Below are positions 19,446-27,549 of a stretch of DNA of 64,000 bases, piece after piece. The translations under genes and the position numbers were made by a program. The notes under the pieces were generated by a model. The model worked only from the letters and a program-made list of their open reading frames with translations. It did not search any database and was not told the origin of the DNA. Source of the DNA: Psychrosphaera sp. B3R10 (GTDB lineage: Bacteria > Pseudomonadota > Gammaproteobacteria > Enterobacterales > Alteromonadaceae); assembly GCF_018861025.1 (NCBI RefSeq), contig NZ_JAHKQH010000026.1, forward strand, positions 335,118-399,117, given 5' to 3'. Position 1 is the first letter of the stretch, and every line of letters begins with the position of its first letter.

Positions 19446-21719
19446 TCAATAAAACCTATAATGTAACCGTAAGCCAACTGTTCGCGGCCTTAAGGTATTG
19501 ATATAACTTGAAGATAAGTCACCACTATTGAGAATAAAATCATCGTTATTGGTTAAGTTTTCCGCGTAGACATTGATTTCCCATTCATCAACAAAAATAC
19601 CGACACTTGCTTCTACATTTTCGTAAGCGTCATTTTCAGCTAAATATGGGTTTGCTGTTGTCGCACCGGCCTGATTAGAAAAGCCATTGAGTGAATCACC
19701 AACAAATTGCGCACCAACATACGCAAACATTTCGTATTTAGAGTAAACATCCCAATCATATTGCGCCGACACTGCAACTTGGTAATCCACCGCGCCAGGT
19801 AATGAATCCCCCTTTACGACACCTGAACGAATGCTATCTGCGCTATTGATTTCAGTAATTTCAGAATCTTGTAATGTCACAGCCAGATTGAGTTTTAAAT
19901 CGTCTACAACTCTGAGCTCTAGTTCTAATTCGGCACCTTGAGAAACAGCTTCTCCCGCATTGGCAATATAATTGGCAACATCAGACAAACGAATGGCATC
20001 TATTTGAATGTCACTCCACTCAATATAAAACAGCGCAGCATTTAGTCTAACTTGTCGGTCGAAAAGGAAAGATTTAACACCAAATTCATAATTTAACGTT
20101 TTATCGGGGCCATACAAATTAGGTATATCAAGAGGATCGTCAGGATCTACAGGGCTCTTTCCTACGAACGGGTTAGTTTGACCAATTCGATAACCCGTTG
20201 CGACACTGCTGTAAAGGTGCCAATTGTCGGACGGTTGATATGACAAGGATGCGCGCCACGTAGTTGTGCCGTTATCTTCTCCTTGATTGAAAAATTCAAC
20301 AGATTCTTTAGCAAAGGTAGCAAAATTGAGCACTTGCCGTTCTGGCTCTTTAATGCTCACTTTTACATTTGAAACCCTAGCACCTATTGTTCCAACCCAT
20401 TCATCGGTAAACTGATAACTTAGTTCACCAAAAGCCGCTAACTCTTCCGACTCTGTTTTTGTATTTGTTTTAAGAAATATGTCATCTTCCATCAACCCCG
20501 CAGCAACATTAGTATTAATGTAATCAGCGAACCCTGGTAAAGTAAATTGAAAATCAGCATTGGATTCACGGTTAATATAAAACAAACCACCTATCCACTC
20601 TAACTTCGACTCGGCGTTAGAGACAAGGCGCAATTCCTGCGAAACAAATTCTACTTCCCATGGCTCATTATTCGCTAATAGTGGAAATCCAAGTCCCGTT
20701 ATGTCGCCATAATCAATTCGAACCGCGGTTTCTGACGAGGTATAAGAAGTTGATGATACTAGAGTAGCAAAATCCATCACGTTATAGTTAATGGTTGCGT
20801 TATAGCTGGTTAATGTTGAAGGACGCCCTTCAGATTGTGCTGAAGATTTTTTAAACTTTCCTAAATCAGGTGCCCAGGCATCACTGTCTTCAGGTTTGCT
20901 ACTTTGATATAACACTTCGAAAGTCGCGTCCAAATTATCAGCGGCTTGCCAACGAGCCGATACTCGCCCACCCTTTTCAACTACCGAGTTGTCGGTATCC
21001 AATGCAATATTTTCAACCCAACCAGCCTCATCACGATAGTAACCCACCGCACGAACCGCAAGCGTTTCTTCGACAACAGGAAAATTGATCATTCCGTCGT
21101 ATCGCTGGCGTAACCCGGCATCTTTGGTATTGGCAAAATCAATCCGTGCAGATGATTCAAACTCATCTAACTCGGCTTTTCGGGTGATCACTCGTATCGT
21201 CCCGCCCAAAGATCCCGAACCAAATAATGTCCCCTGTGGCCCACGTAACACTTCAACTCGTTCTACATCATAAAGGCGTAAATCCGGTTGTACTGAAGCG
21301 CCAAAAGTATCCGTGACAGGCATATCATTGATGTAAACCGAAACTGGATCCTGCGTATTGCCACCACTTGTCGATGTTGCGATACCGCGGATATTGAAGG
21401 CTGATCGGTTCTTAATAGGTTGATTTAAAGTAACCCCAGGCATCGACCTCGCGATACCTTCTAAATCATCGATACCAAGTGTTTCGATATCTGATGTACT
21501 GTAAGTGGAAATACTTGCAGCAATATCCTGTTGCGACTTTTCTCGTTTAGTGGCTGTTACAGTAATGACTTCAAACGATTCTTCTTGTTTCACATTATCC
21601 TGATCTAATGCGGTATCAGCAGCAAATGAATGAGAGCTTAATGCTAACATTACAGAAATAGACGAGGCTGACAGAATCCAGCGATTTTTTGTGGCTAAGT
21701 TTGATATTTGACGTTTCAT
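19446..21719 (-). CDS. TonB-dependent outer-membrane receptor
   Basis: A 757-residue receptor when started at the ATG at 21719. It has a signal peptide (hydrophobic ISVMLALSSHSFAAD), then VITVTATKREKSQQD, a TonB-box-like segment common in this family. The plug domain follows, with DDLEGIARSMPGVTLN, NIRGIA, VYINDMP and VEVLRGPQGTLFGSGSLGGT. A 22-strand-type barrel ends in LRLHYRFY, with the terminal aromatic residue needed for outer-membrane assembly. Receptors of this type import large or scarce solutes with TonB energy. It is not an obvious siderophore receptor. As the first gene of a unit with an esterase, PepQ and an MFS transporter it probably brings in the substrate that these process. 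An earlier ATG at 21779 has no better ribosome-binding site and would spoil the signal peptide. Confidence 0.93.
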   Translation of the reverse strand: MKRQISNLATKNRWILSASSISVMLALSSHSFAADTALDQDNVKQEESFEVITVTATKREKSQQDIAASISTYSTSDIETLGIDDLEGIARSMPGVTLNQPIKNRSAFNIRGIATSTSGGNTQDPVSVYINDMPVTDTFGASVQPDLRLYDVERVEVLRGPQGTLFGSGSLGGTIRVITRKAELDEFESSARIDFANTKDAGLRQRYDGMINFPVVEETLAVRAVGYYRDEAGWVENIALDTDNSVVEKGGRVSARWQAADNLDATFEVLYQSSKPEDSDAWAPDLGKFKKSSAQSEGRPSTLTSYNATINYNVMDFATLVSSTSYTSSETAVRIDYGDITGLGFPLLANNEPWEVEFVSQELRLVSNAESKLEWIGGLFYINRESNADFQFTLPGFADYINTNVAAGLMEDDIFLKTNTKTESEELAAFGELSYQFTDEWVGTIGARVSNVKVSIKEPERQVLNFATFAKESVEFFNQGEDNGTTTWRASLSYQPSDNWHLYSSVATGYRIGQTNPFVGKSPVDPDDPLDIPNLYGPDKTLNYEFGVKSFLFDRQVRLNAALFYIEWSDIQIDAIRLSDVANYIANAGEAVSQGAELELELRVVDDLKLNLAVTLQDSEITEINSADSIRSGVVKGDSLPGAVDYQVAVSAQYDWDVYSKYEMFAYVGAQFVGDSLNGFSNQAGATTANPYLAENDAYENVEASVGIFVDEWEINVYAENLTNNDDFILNSGDLSSSYINTLRPRTVGLRLHYRFY

Positions 21720-21937
21720 GTTGGTATTCCCAAAAATAGAATTTATTATTTTAAAATATTCAATTTGCTTAACTTCCATTTGAGTCTGCCATTTACACCT
21801 AGGTAAAGATTAGCCTGTAGTCACTGTTGCGTAACCAATCATCACCTTCGTATATACATTGCGAAACAGCAATAATTAAATATTAGCCGTATCCACCTTA
21901 TTCGCTTACTAAAAAGGCTTTGTATTCATATAACAAT

Positions 21938-22582
21938 CTATTTTTTCGTTGCCATTTCACCACCAGCTAAACAGAAGAACCAAAGTATTTGCCCTAAGCC
22001 AAAAACCAAAGTCAGTTGTTCTAGAGCTGGGAATATCGTCAGCACCCCAGCCAAGCCAATCATAATGCCGATATAAAGTGTCAATTTGTTAATCAATTGG
22101 TTCTGTCGACATATCATACTAATGGCCATCATCCACAGACCGCCTAGCAGTTCGATTCCACCACCAATAGATTGCACTAAGATATAAACCGTTTGCCAAA
22201 TTACCTGAAAAGATCCCTGCAACTCACCATGGTGTTGGAAAAAACCTATGGTTGAAATCATGATAAATCCAGTGGCTAATACAAAACCGGACCAAATATC
22301 ACCCAGTATAAAAGAGAAAGACCACAATGCATTGGCTTTTTCCCGCGGTAAAACATAGCGCGCACTGTGGTTTAGCATTAACAAGCTCAACCCAAATACA
22401 ACGTATAAAATGGCATACCACACCATCATGCTTGATGGGTAATTCACTAGATGTTGAAACTGCGACATTATCGAGTCAGCAAAATTAGGGGCAATGACAG
22501 CGATGTAAATAATACCCACGATATAACACAAAGCACATAACAAGGCCGCGAGTCGAAATATTGAGTGTGTAGCGTAAACCAT
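21938..22582 (-). CDS. Multi-pass membrane protein of unknown function (DUF4386-like)
   Basis: 214 residues with about six hydrophobic segments, beginning with FRLAALLCALCYIVGIIYIA and including a Gly-rich segment SIGGGIELLGGLW. The pattern resembles DUF4386-type small membrane proteins, but I cannot assign it firmly. There are no charged catalytic motifs; in particular the EE-x-x-x-R motif of CPBP (MlrA-type) proteases is absent. The ATG at 22582 is preceded by a strong AAGGAGG-like sequence. It is divergent from the MipA-like gene and separated from the TonB receptor by about 220 bp. Confidence 0.7.
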   Translation of the reverse strand: MVYATHSIFRLAALLCALCYIVGIIYIAVIAPNFADSIMSQFQHLVNYPSSMMVWYAILYVVFGLSLLMLNHSARYVLPREKANALWSFSFILGDIWSGFVLATGFIMISTIGFFQHHGELQGSFQVIWQTVYILVQSIGGGIELLGGLWMMAISMICRQNQLINKLTLYIGIMIGLAGVLTIFPALEQLTLVFGLGQILWFFCLAGGEMATKK

Positions 22583-22752
22583 TTTTAGTCCTCCTTTTAA
22601 TCTTCAAGAATCCGCATTAAACATAGGAAAACGTAATGGTTCGTCCAAAATCCAGATGTTGGTCGAATTTTAATCGTCAATACCAGACCATTTCACCGCC
22701 GCTCTTTCTAGGCAAAGTTAAAACTAATCCAACTTAAAACTTCGGAGGATAT

Positions 22753-23535
22753 ATGATTAAAAAGCACAAATTAGGTAAACGCGGTTATGAGCGCCGCACT
22801 TTAAGTTCGATAACCGCGACTCTCCTTTTGTCAGGCATGAGTTTTACTAGCTCAGCCGATAGTTTGTCGATAGGTGTTGGTGCCGCAGGCTTTGAAATGC
22901 CCTATCAAGAAACCAGTACTCAACAAATGTTTTTCCCCACCGTGAACTATGCTAAAGGCAATTTTCAAGTCGGTATCTTTGGTGCTAGTTATAACATTAA
23001 ACAAGAAGCCAGTTACGCCGTTTCAGTTGGCATTTCACCGGGCGAATTTTTCTTGGATGCATCAAAATCAAATGATGTTTATATTCAACAACTCGATGAC
23101 CGTTCATTTAGCCTTTACGTAAATAGCAAAGTCAGTTTTTATGGCACTTGGGGGGCGTTTTCAGCGTCATTAGAGCAGGATATTTCGGGCCAAAGTTCAG
23201 GCCAAAGAGTTGTTGCACAATACGCATATCCAATGACAGTAAGTCCTGAATTAACCATTACCCCATTAATTGAAACATCCTGGTTAAGCCAAAAAGTTAA
23301 TGACTTTTATTTTGGAATAGATCAAAGTGAAAGTAGCACATTTGAGCCTTATGAAGCGTCATCAGGCGTTAACATCGGACTTGGCGTATCAGCCCTGTAT
23401 TCCTTCAACGCTCAATGGCAGTTTATGCTCGCGGCTCGATATGCAAAACTTGATGATACCGTAGCGTCTTCACCAATCGTAGATAACACAAGTAGTACAA
23501 GCGCTTTTATGGTGGTCAATTACAAATTTTGGTGA
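22753..23535 (+). CDS. MipA/OmpV-family outer-membrane protein
   Basis: 260 residues. After a basic N-terminus (KKHKLGKRGYERR) comes a signal peptide ending near TSSADS. The mature part has the features of the MipA/OmpV family: an opening SIGVGAAGFEMPYQ, alternating aromatic beta strands (AVSVGISPGEFFLD, YGTWGAFSASLEQ), and a C-terminal strand FMVVNYKFW ending in an aromatic residue. Members are outer-membrane barrels involved in envelope scaffolding or antibiotic and peptide sensitivity. The ATG is preceded by CGGAGG. Some divergence from well-known members makes the family call moderately confident; a generic outer-membrane barrel is certain. Confidence 0.8.
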   Translation: MIKKHKLGKRGYERRTLSSITATLLLSGMSFTSSADSLSIGVGAAGFEMPYQETSTQQMFFPTVNYAKGNFQVGIFGASYNIKQEASYAVSVGISPGEFFLDASKSNDVYIQQLDDRSFSLYVNSKVSFYGTWGAFSASLEQDISGQSSGQRVVAQYAYPMTVSPELTITPLIETSWLSQKVNDFYFGIDQSESSTFEPYEASSGVNIGLGVSALYSFNAQWQFMLAARYAKLDDTVASSPIVDNTSSTSAFMVVNYKFW

Positions 23536-23545
23536 CGTCTTAATC

Positions 23546-23574
23546 AATGCCCGTACTACATTTGTCCGGGCATT
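23546..23574 (+). terminator. Hairpin between convergent MipA-like and MATE genes
   Basis: An 8-bp stem AATGCCCG/CGGGCATT with a 13-base loop lies 11 bp after the MipA-like stop. There is no T run, so it may act as a weak bidirectional terminator or as an mRNA-stabilising hairpin. Confidence 0.5.
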
Positions 23575-23613
23575 ATCTAGCGATTCGTGCTTTTAACTAG
23601 CCAGTCATTCCCT

Positions 23614-24924
23614 CTACTTTATATGCCGACAAATCCAGCCATATGTATAAAACCGAGGAAATATAAAACTAAACTTTACGACAACATCAATAATGAGTAC
23701 GTAAAACAAATATTCTACTGGCCAATGGCTAAATACAACAAAATACCCTAGCGGAATTCGAACACCAAAATTAGAAATCAAAATAGCTTTGATTGTAAAA
23801 TGTCCGTCACCAGCTGTTCTTAGAATTCCTGACAAAATTTGGTCCAACACAACAAAGGGCTGAACAATCGCTAAAACAACCAGAAATGCCGCTGTAGTAC
23901 CCACGATGTTCTCATCAAGAACCAGTAAATTGGCAATCTCATTTGAAAACCACGCTAAACCAACGCTACTGATCGTAACCATAAATATTGCAGATCTAAT
24001 GGTTAAATATGCTTTGTTAATTACGGTCTCTTTGCAGCCTGCTCCGAGTGCCGCCATCACAAGTGCTGAACCAGACATTGAAAATCCAGTACCGATAGCG
24101 CTAAATATAATGAATATATTAATTCCTATACCAAATGCGGTGAGCTCATTCACACCATACTGGGCAATAAAACCGGTATAAAACACCATGGATACTTGTA
24201 AAATTAGCGGCTCAATCGATGCCGGCATCGATATATGCCAAAAGTCGTTCCAGTTTGTTTTATTAGCAACGCCTGTCGCTTTAACAGGGAGTCTCAACTT
24301 ATCACTTAACCACCAATAGCTATAAACGACAGCCATCAACCAAACCGCAAGACCCCAACCAGCTACAATCCCGAACAATCCCAATTCAGAAAAACCCAGC
24401 CGACCAAAACACAATAAATAAGCGAATACAATAGTCATGAGATTAGCCGCTAAATTCACTTTTAAGGGAGTATATGCATCGCCAACCGCTCGGTTAGCCG
24501 AATCTAGAATATAGATGACAAGTTGCGCCGGGAAAATTAAAGTCAACCCAATGATATAATGATAACCATCGGCAACAATATTAGGAGAAAGATTAAAAAA
24601 ACCAATAATTTCCCGGTTAAAGCCTATCACTATACATACTATTAACAAGCTAATTGCCCCACCAACCAGCAAACTTGAACGCAGGGCATTAACGGCAGAA
24701 CCGCGCTCACCACGTCCCCAAGACAGTCCAACTAATGCGGTGCAGGCGGCGCCTATCCCCATAACAAAACTCAAATGTGTTAAGTTAATGCGCTGGCCGA
24801 CAGCGACAACAGTAACGGCTTCATTACTGATCACCTGGACAAAGTTTATTAAAATGATCCCGGTTATGCTTGAGCATAATGTGGTGACAACAGACGGAGC
24901 AGTAACAGACCAAAATGAATTCAT
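23614..24924 (-). CDS. MATE-family multidrug/organic cation exporter
   Basis: 436 residues with about twelve membrane helices. It has the two-lobe MATE pattern: an N-terminal lobe with ACTALVGLSWGRGERGSA (the conserved Gly/Arg loop after helix 2) and FPAQLVIYILDSANRAVGDA, and a related C-terminal lobe with GTGFSMSGSALVMAALGAG and QPFVVLDQILSGILRTAGDG, the equivalent loop and helix. MATE proteins use Na+ or H+ gradients to export drugs or metabolites. It faces the MipA-like gene, and its start lies about 90 bp from the RidA stop in the same direction as the DadA/RidA genes. A role in exporting toxic intermediates is possible, but there is no direct evidence. Confidence 0.92.
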   Translation of the reverse strand: MNSFWSVTAPSVVTTLCSSITGIILINFVQVISNEAVTVVAVGQRINLTHLSFVMGIGAACTALVGLSWGRGERGSAVNALRSSLLVGGAISLLIVCIVIGFNREIIGFFNLSPNIVADGYHYIIGLTLIFPAQLVIYILDSANRAVGDAYTPLKVNLAANLMTIVFAYLLCFGRLGFSELGLFGIVAGWGLAVWLMAVVYSYWWLSDKLRLPVKATGVANKTNWNDFWHISMPASIEPLILQVSMVFYTGFIAQYGVNELTAFGIGINIFIIFSAIGTGFSMSGSALVMAALGAGCKETVINKAYLTIRSAIFMVTISSVGLAWFSNEIANLLVLDENIVGTTAAFLVVLAIVQPFVVLDQILSGILRTAGDGHFTIKAILISNFGVRIPLGYFVVFSHWPVEYLFYVLIIDVVVKFSFIFPRFYTYGWICRHIK

Positions 24925-25010
24925 GATGCGCCATAATATGTGATGCGGATTGTTCTAAATAAGATTTACCGTGATCCCAGGTGAAATTAGCCTACAATGA
25001 AATCATAGTG

Positions 25011-25397
25011 CTAAAAGATAACGGCGGTGGCCTCTATTTCTATTTTAGCTCCGGCTAACATCAAGTCAGAACGAACAACAGAACGCACAGGTCGATGCGC
25101 TCCAAAAAACTCAGCATAAGCGGTGTTGAAACAAGCATAATCTTCTACGTCTGTTAGCCAAACGTTCACCTTGACAATATGTTCAATACTTAATTCAACA
25201 CTTTGCAACGTCATTGCGATGTTCCTCAATACAATACTGGTTTGTTTAGTAATATCCGCTGTACATAAACTACCATCCGGTTGAAATGCTAATGCCCCAG
25301 ACAGATAGATAGTATCTTGGCATTTAACCGCCGCAGATAAAGGCGCAGTTAACCCATTTGGTAACACAATTGGTTTGCCTAAAAATAGTGGTTTCAT
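25011..25397 (-). CDS. RidA/YjgF-family enamine/imine deaminase
   Basis: 128 residues, the usual size for this family. Conserved features are DTIYLSGALAF near the N-terminus, IVKVNVWLTDVEDY in the middle, the arginine in RPVRSVV, and AGAKIEIEATAV at the end, where the glutamate helps position the water. RidA proteins hydrolyse reactive 2-aminoacrylate and related imines to 2-keto acids and ammonia. The gene starts 12 bp after the DadA-like oxidase, whose first products are imino acids, so a role in clearing those imines is well founded. It is cytoplasmic. Confidence 0.92.
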   Translation of the reverse strand: MKPLFLGKPIVLPNGLTAPLSAAVKCQDTIYLSGALAFQPDGSLCTADITKQTSIVLRNIAMTLQSVELSIEHIVKVNVWLTDVEDYACFNTAYAEFFGAHRPVRSVVRSDLMLAGAKIEIEATAVIF

Positions 25398-25409
25398 TTG
25401 TTTTCCTAA

Positions 25410-26678
25410 TTAGTTTCTAAGTTGGTAAGGCGAAGCGTCTATGCCTGCCACACCGCCTGTAATTTGTTGGCTTAATATAAATGCTGAACCGGCTGCCTGT
25501 GTCCAACCTAAAGGACCATGCCCTGTATTAACATAAAGCCCTTTGACATGGGTTCCACCAATAAATGGCAGTCCATCTGCCGACATCGGCCTGAAACCAC
25601 ACCATGATTCAGACTCATGACGGTTGGAATTAGCATATAGGTTTGGCATTAGTGATTGAAAAAAATGCCATAGGTTTTCTATTCGACTGGGATCTATTTT
25701 TGCATTCCAGCCACTAAATTCTGCAGTACCCGCTAATCGTATTTGCTTCCCTAAAGGCGTAATTGCCGCGTGCATTTCATCATCCAAAATGGCATGTTGA
25801 GGCATATATTTACTTTGTTTTGCAGGTACCGACAGCGAATAGCCTTTGACAGGTTTGACCGGAATATTTATGCCGAGCGAACTCAACAACTCTGTACTCC
25901 ATGCACCAGCGGTGATAATTAAGGATTGGCAGTCAAATTCTTGATTATTTGTGACAACCCCATATATTTTACCGCCATGTACCTTTAGCCTATGTACATC
26001 ACTATTAAAATGGAATTCACCACCATTGAGCGTGATGTATCTAGCTAATGCATGACAAAACTGTCGAGCATTACCCGTTGCATCCTGAGGGTAATAAATA
26101 CCACCGCACAATTGAGATTGGGCGTCTTCTAATGCAGGTTCTAACTCTATAAGTTGCGGCGTGGTTAATGCCTCGTGCGCCAACCCATTATCGGATAAAA
26201 AACGTGTCCGCTTAAGGGTTTGTTCTAAAGCTTGAGTTGACCTGAAAACTTTGATCGTTCCGTTTAATTTGTATTCAAATGTCCCCTCTAGCTGCTCGCT
26301 TATTTTTGCTAATTTAGCCAAACTAAACATGGCGAGTTTCATATTGTGTAGAGTCGCAAATTTGTATTGGCTTAAGTTAGAGTTTGATAAAAACCGCACC
26401 CCCCAACTTATGTATTGATGCAAATAACGTGGTTTTAACAACATCGGCGCATCATTTTTGCCAAGATATTTAAGCAATTGCGAGAATATGCCTGGTGCAT
26501 TCCATGGTTCTGGCATTGAAGGCGTTAATAATCCACCATTAGCATAGCTGGCTCCAAGTGCGACTGATTTTTGTTGTTCAATTATCGAAACTCGATAACC
26601 TTTATTTATTAGAAAATAGGCCGAACATAAGCCGGCTAAGCCAGCACCTACTATTGTAACCTGTTTATTGTTATACAT
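25410..26678 (-). CDS. D-amino acid dehydrogenase-like FAD oxidoreductase (DadA family)
   Basis: About 422 residues. The N-terminal FAD-binding motif is VTIVGAGLAGLCSAY followed by VSIIEQ. The glycine-oxidase/DadA-type domain includes ATGNARQFCHAL, KPVKGYSLSVP, and near the C-terminus CGFRPMSADGLPFIGG and YVNTGHGPLGWTQAAGS. Those last motifs are diagnostic for the small subunit of D-amino acid dehydrogenase, which oxidises D-amino acids to keto acids and passes electrons to the respiratory chain. The ATG at 26678 puts the FAD motif eight residues in; a GTG 12 bp earlier is also preceded by an AGGG sequence, so the start is not certain. It forms a two-gene unit with RidA. In this region it would handle D-residues other than glutamate. 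Confidence 0.88.
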   Translation of the reverse strand: MYNNKQVTIVGAGLAGLCSAYFLINKGYRVSIIEQQKSVALGASYANGGLLTPSMPEPWNAPGIFSQLLKYLGKNDAPMLLKPRYLHQYISWGVRFLSNSNLSQYKFATLHNMKLAMFSLAKLAKISEQLEGTFEYKLNGTIKVFRSTQALEQTLKRTRFLSDNGLAHEALTTPQLIELEPALEDAQSQLCGGIYYPQDATGNARQFCHALARYITLNGGEFHFNSDVHRLKVHGGKIYGVVTNNQEFDCQSLIITAGAWSTELLSSLGINIPVKPVKGYSLSVPAKQSKYMPQHAILDDEMHAAITPLGKQIRLAGTAEFSGWNAKIDPSRIENLWHFFQSLMPNLYANSNRHESESWCGFRPMSADGLPFIGGTHVKGLYVNTGHGPLGWTQAAGSAFILSQQITGGVAGIDASPYQLRN

Positions 26679-26760
26679 CGTCAACGGCACCTAATTCCCT
26701 AATCAACTCATCAGGCCTTGGGCCCGAAACACCAAAGCTGTGAGTTTTAAAATTACAAAT

Positions 26761-26800
26761 AAAAAACCACCAAAAACATCTATGCTTTTGGTGGTTTTAA
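26761..26800 (-). terminator. Strong terminator after the outer-membrane barrel gene
   Basis: A perfect 13-bp stem AAAACCACCAAAA/TTTTGGTGGTTTT with a 10-base loop, flanked by A and T runs on either side, about 90 bp past the stop of the barrel gene on the minus strand. It separates that gene from the DadA/RidA unit. Confidence 0.85.
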
Positions 26801-26889
26801 TTTACTGATCAAATATTGTGTTTTCTTAACTTATCGGCATTTTAACACGTCACAAAGTCACAAATTTCGTCCAGTTCATAGTCTACTCA

Positions 26890-27456
26890 TTACCACTGAT
26901 AACCAACAAAGAAGGTTACTTGTTTGCCGCCAGCATCATAGTCGTCACCATCTAAATCAACATCATAACTAGATTGGCGTACATCAATACCCGCAACGAC
27001 AGAGTTAGAAAACTCAAATTGAGCACCAATAGCAACCCAATAACCCGTGCCATGGTCTTCTACTTCAATGGTTTGATTACCTTCTTCAACTTCGATGTTG
27101 CCATAACCTAGCGCAACACCACCACCTAAATAAGGTTGAACCGCGCCAAAATCTTCATAGGTATAACGTAAACCTAAGTCGAGTTCAGCTGAATATACGC
27201 CAGTTTTGTCGCCATCTTCCTTTATTTCCTTGCCCGTACCAAACGCATCAATAGCAATCGATACTGGATAGTCCTGGTGTTTTAGGTCTAACATAAAGCC
27301 AACTGAATCGTGCTCATCAAACCGTTCCCACTCGCTTTCTAAAGCTTTAGAACCGATCCCAACCTTTAATGTGGTGTCCCAGGTATCTGCTAAAATAGGC
27401 GCACTGATTGTTGTTAACAAAAGACTTGCTACTGTTACTAATTTTGTAAATTTCAT
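26890..27456 (-). CDS. Small outer-membrane beta-barrel protein
   Basis: 188 residues from the ATG at 27456: a signal peptide (FTKLVTVASLLLTTISAPILAD) then alternating strands such as TLKVGIGSKALES, LDLGLRYTYEDFG, PYLGGGVALGYG and VTFFVGYQW, ending with Trp. It is an eight-stranded OmpA/OmpW-like barrel of the generic outer-membrane beta-barrel type. Many Asp and Glu residues suggest loops exposed to a high-salt medium. A TTG five codons upstream overlaps the GAGGAG ribosome-binding sequence, so the ATG is the true start. A perfect 20-bp palindrome (27511-27530) is centred about 65 bp upstream, and a strong terminator closes the gene, so it is a single-gene unit in the palindrome regulon. Confidence 0.88.
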   Translation of the reverse strand: MKFTKLVTVASLLLTTISAPILADTWDTTLKVGIGSKALESEWERFDEHDSVGFMLDLKHQDYPVSIAIDAFGTGKEIKEDGDKTGVYSAELDLGLRYTYEDFGAVQPYLGGGVALGYGNIEVEEGNQTIEVEDHGTGYWVAIGAQFEFSNSVVAGIDVRQSSYDVDLDGDDYDAGGKQVTFFVGYQW

Positions 27457-27510
27457 TTTGTTTCTCCTCAATTAAGTTGCAGCCATTTTGCCTAATCGAG
27501 GGTTTCCGGT

Positions 27511-27530
27511 AATCACATCATGATGTGATT
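27511..27530. promoter_or_regulatory. Palindromic operator, copy 2 (perfect 20-bp)
   Basis: AATCACATCATGATGTGATT is a perfect 20-bp inverted repeat centred about 65 bp upstream of the outer-membrane barrel ATG. The copies at 33328 and 35081 share the same core plus the flanking CAAA on the minus-strand upstream side, so identity goes beyond the palindrome itself. Confidence 0.85.
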
Positions 27531-27549
27531 TTGCCGCACGACCCTGTGA

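Noticed and set aside
21938..22582. Membrane protein as the missing MlrA protease
   Set aside because: It is too short (214 residues) and lacks the E-E-x-x-x-R and H-x-x-x-N/D motifs of CPBP proteases.
27511..27530. Palindrome as a CRP/FNR site
   Set aside because: CRP sites read TGTGA-N6-TCACA; here the half-sites are in the opposite order, and the identity extends into non-symmetrical flanks.
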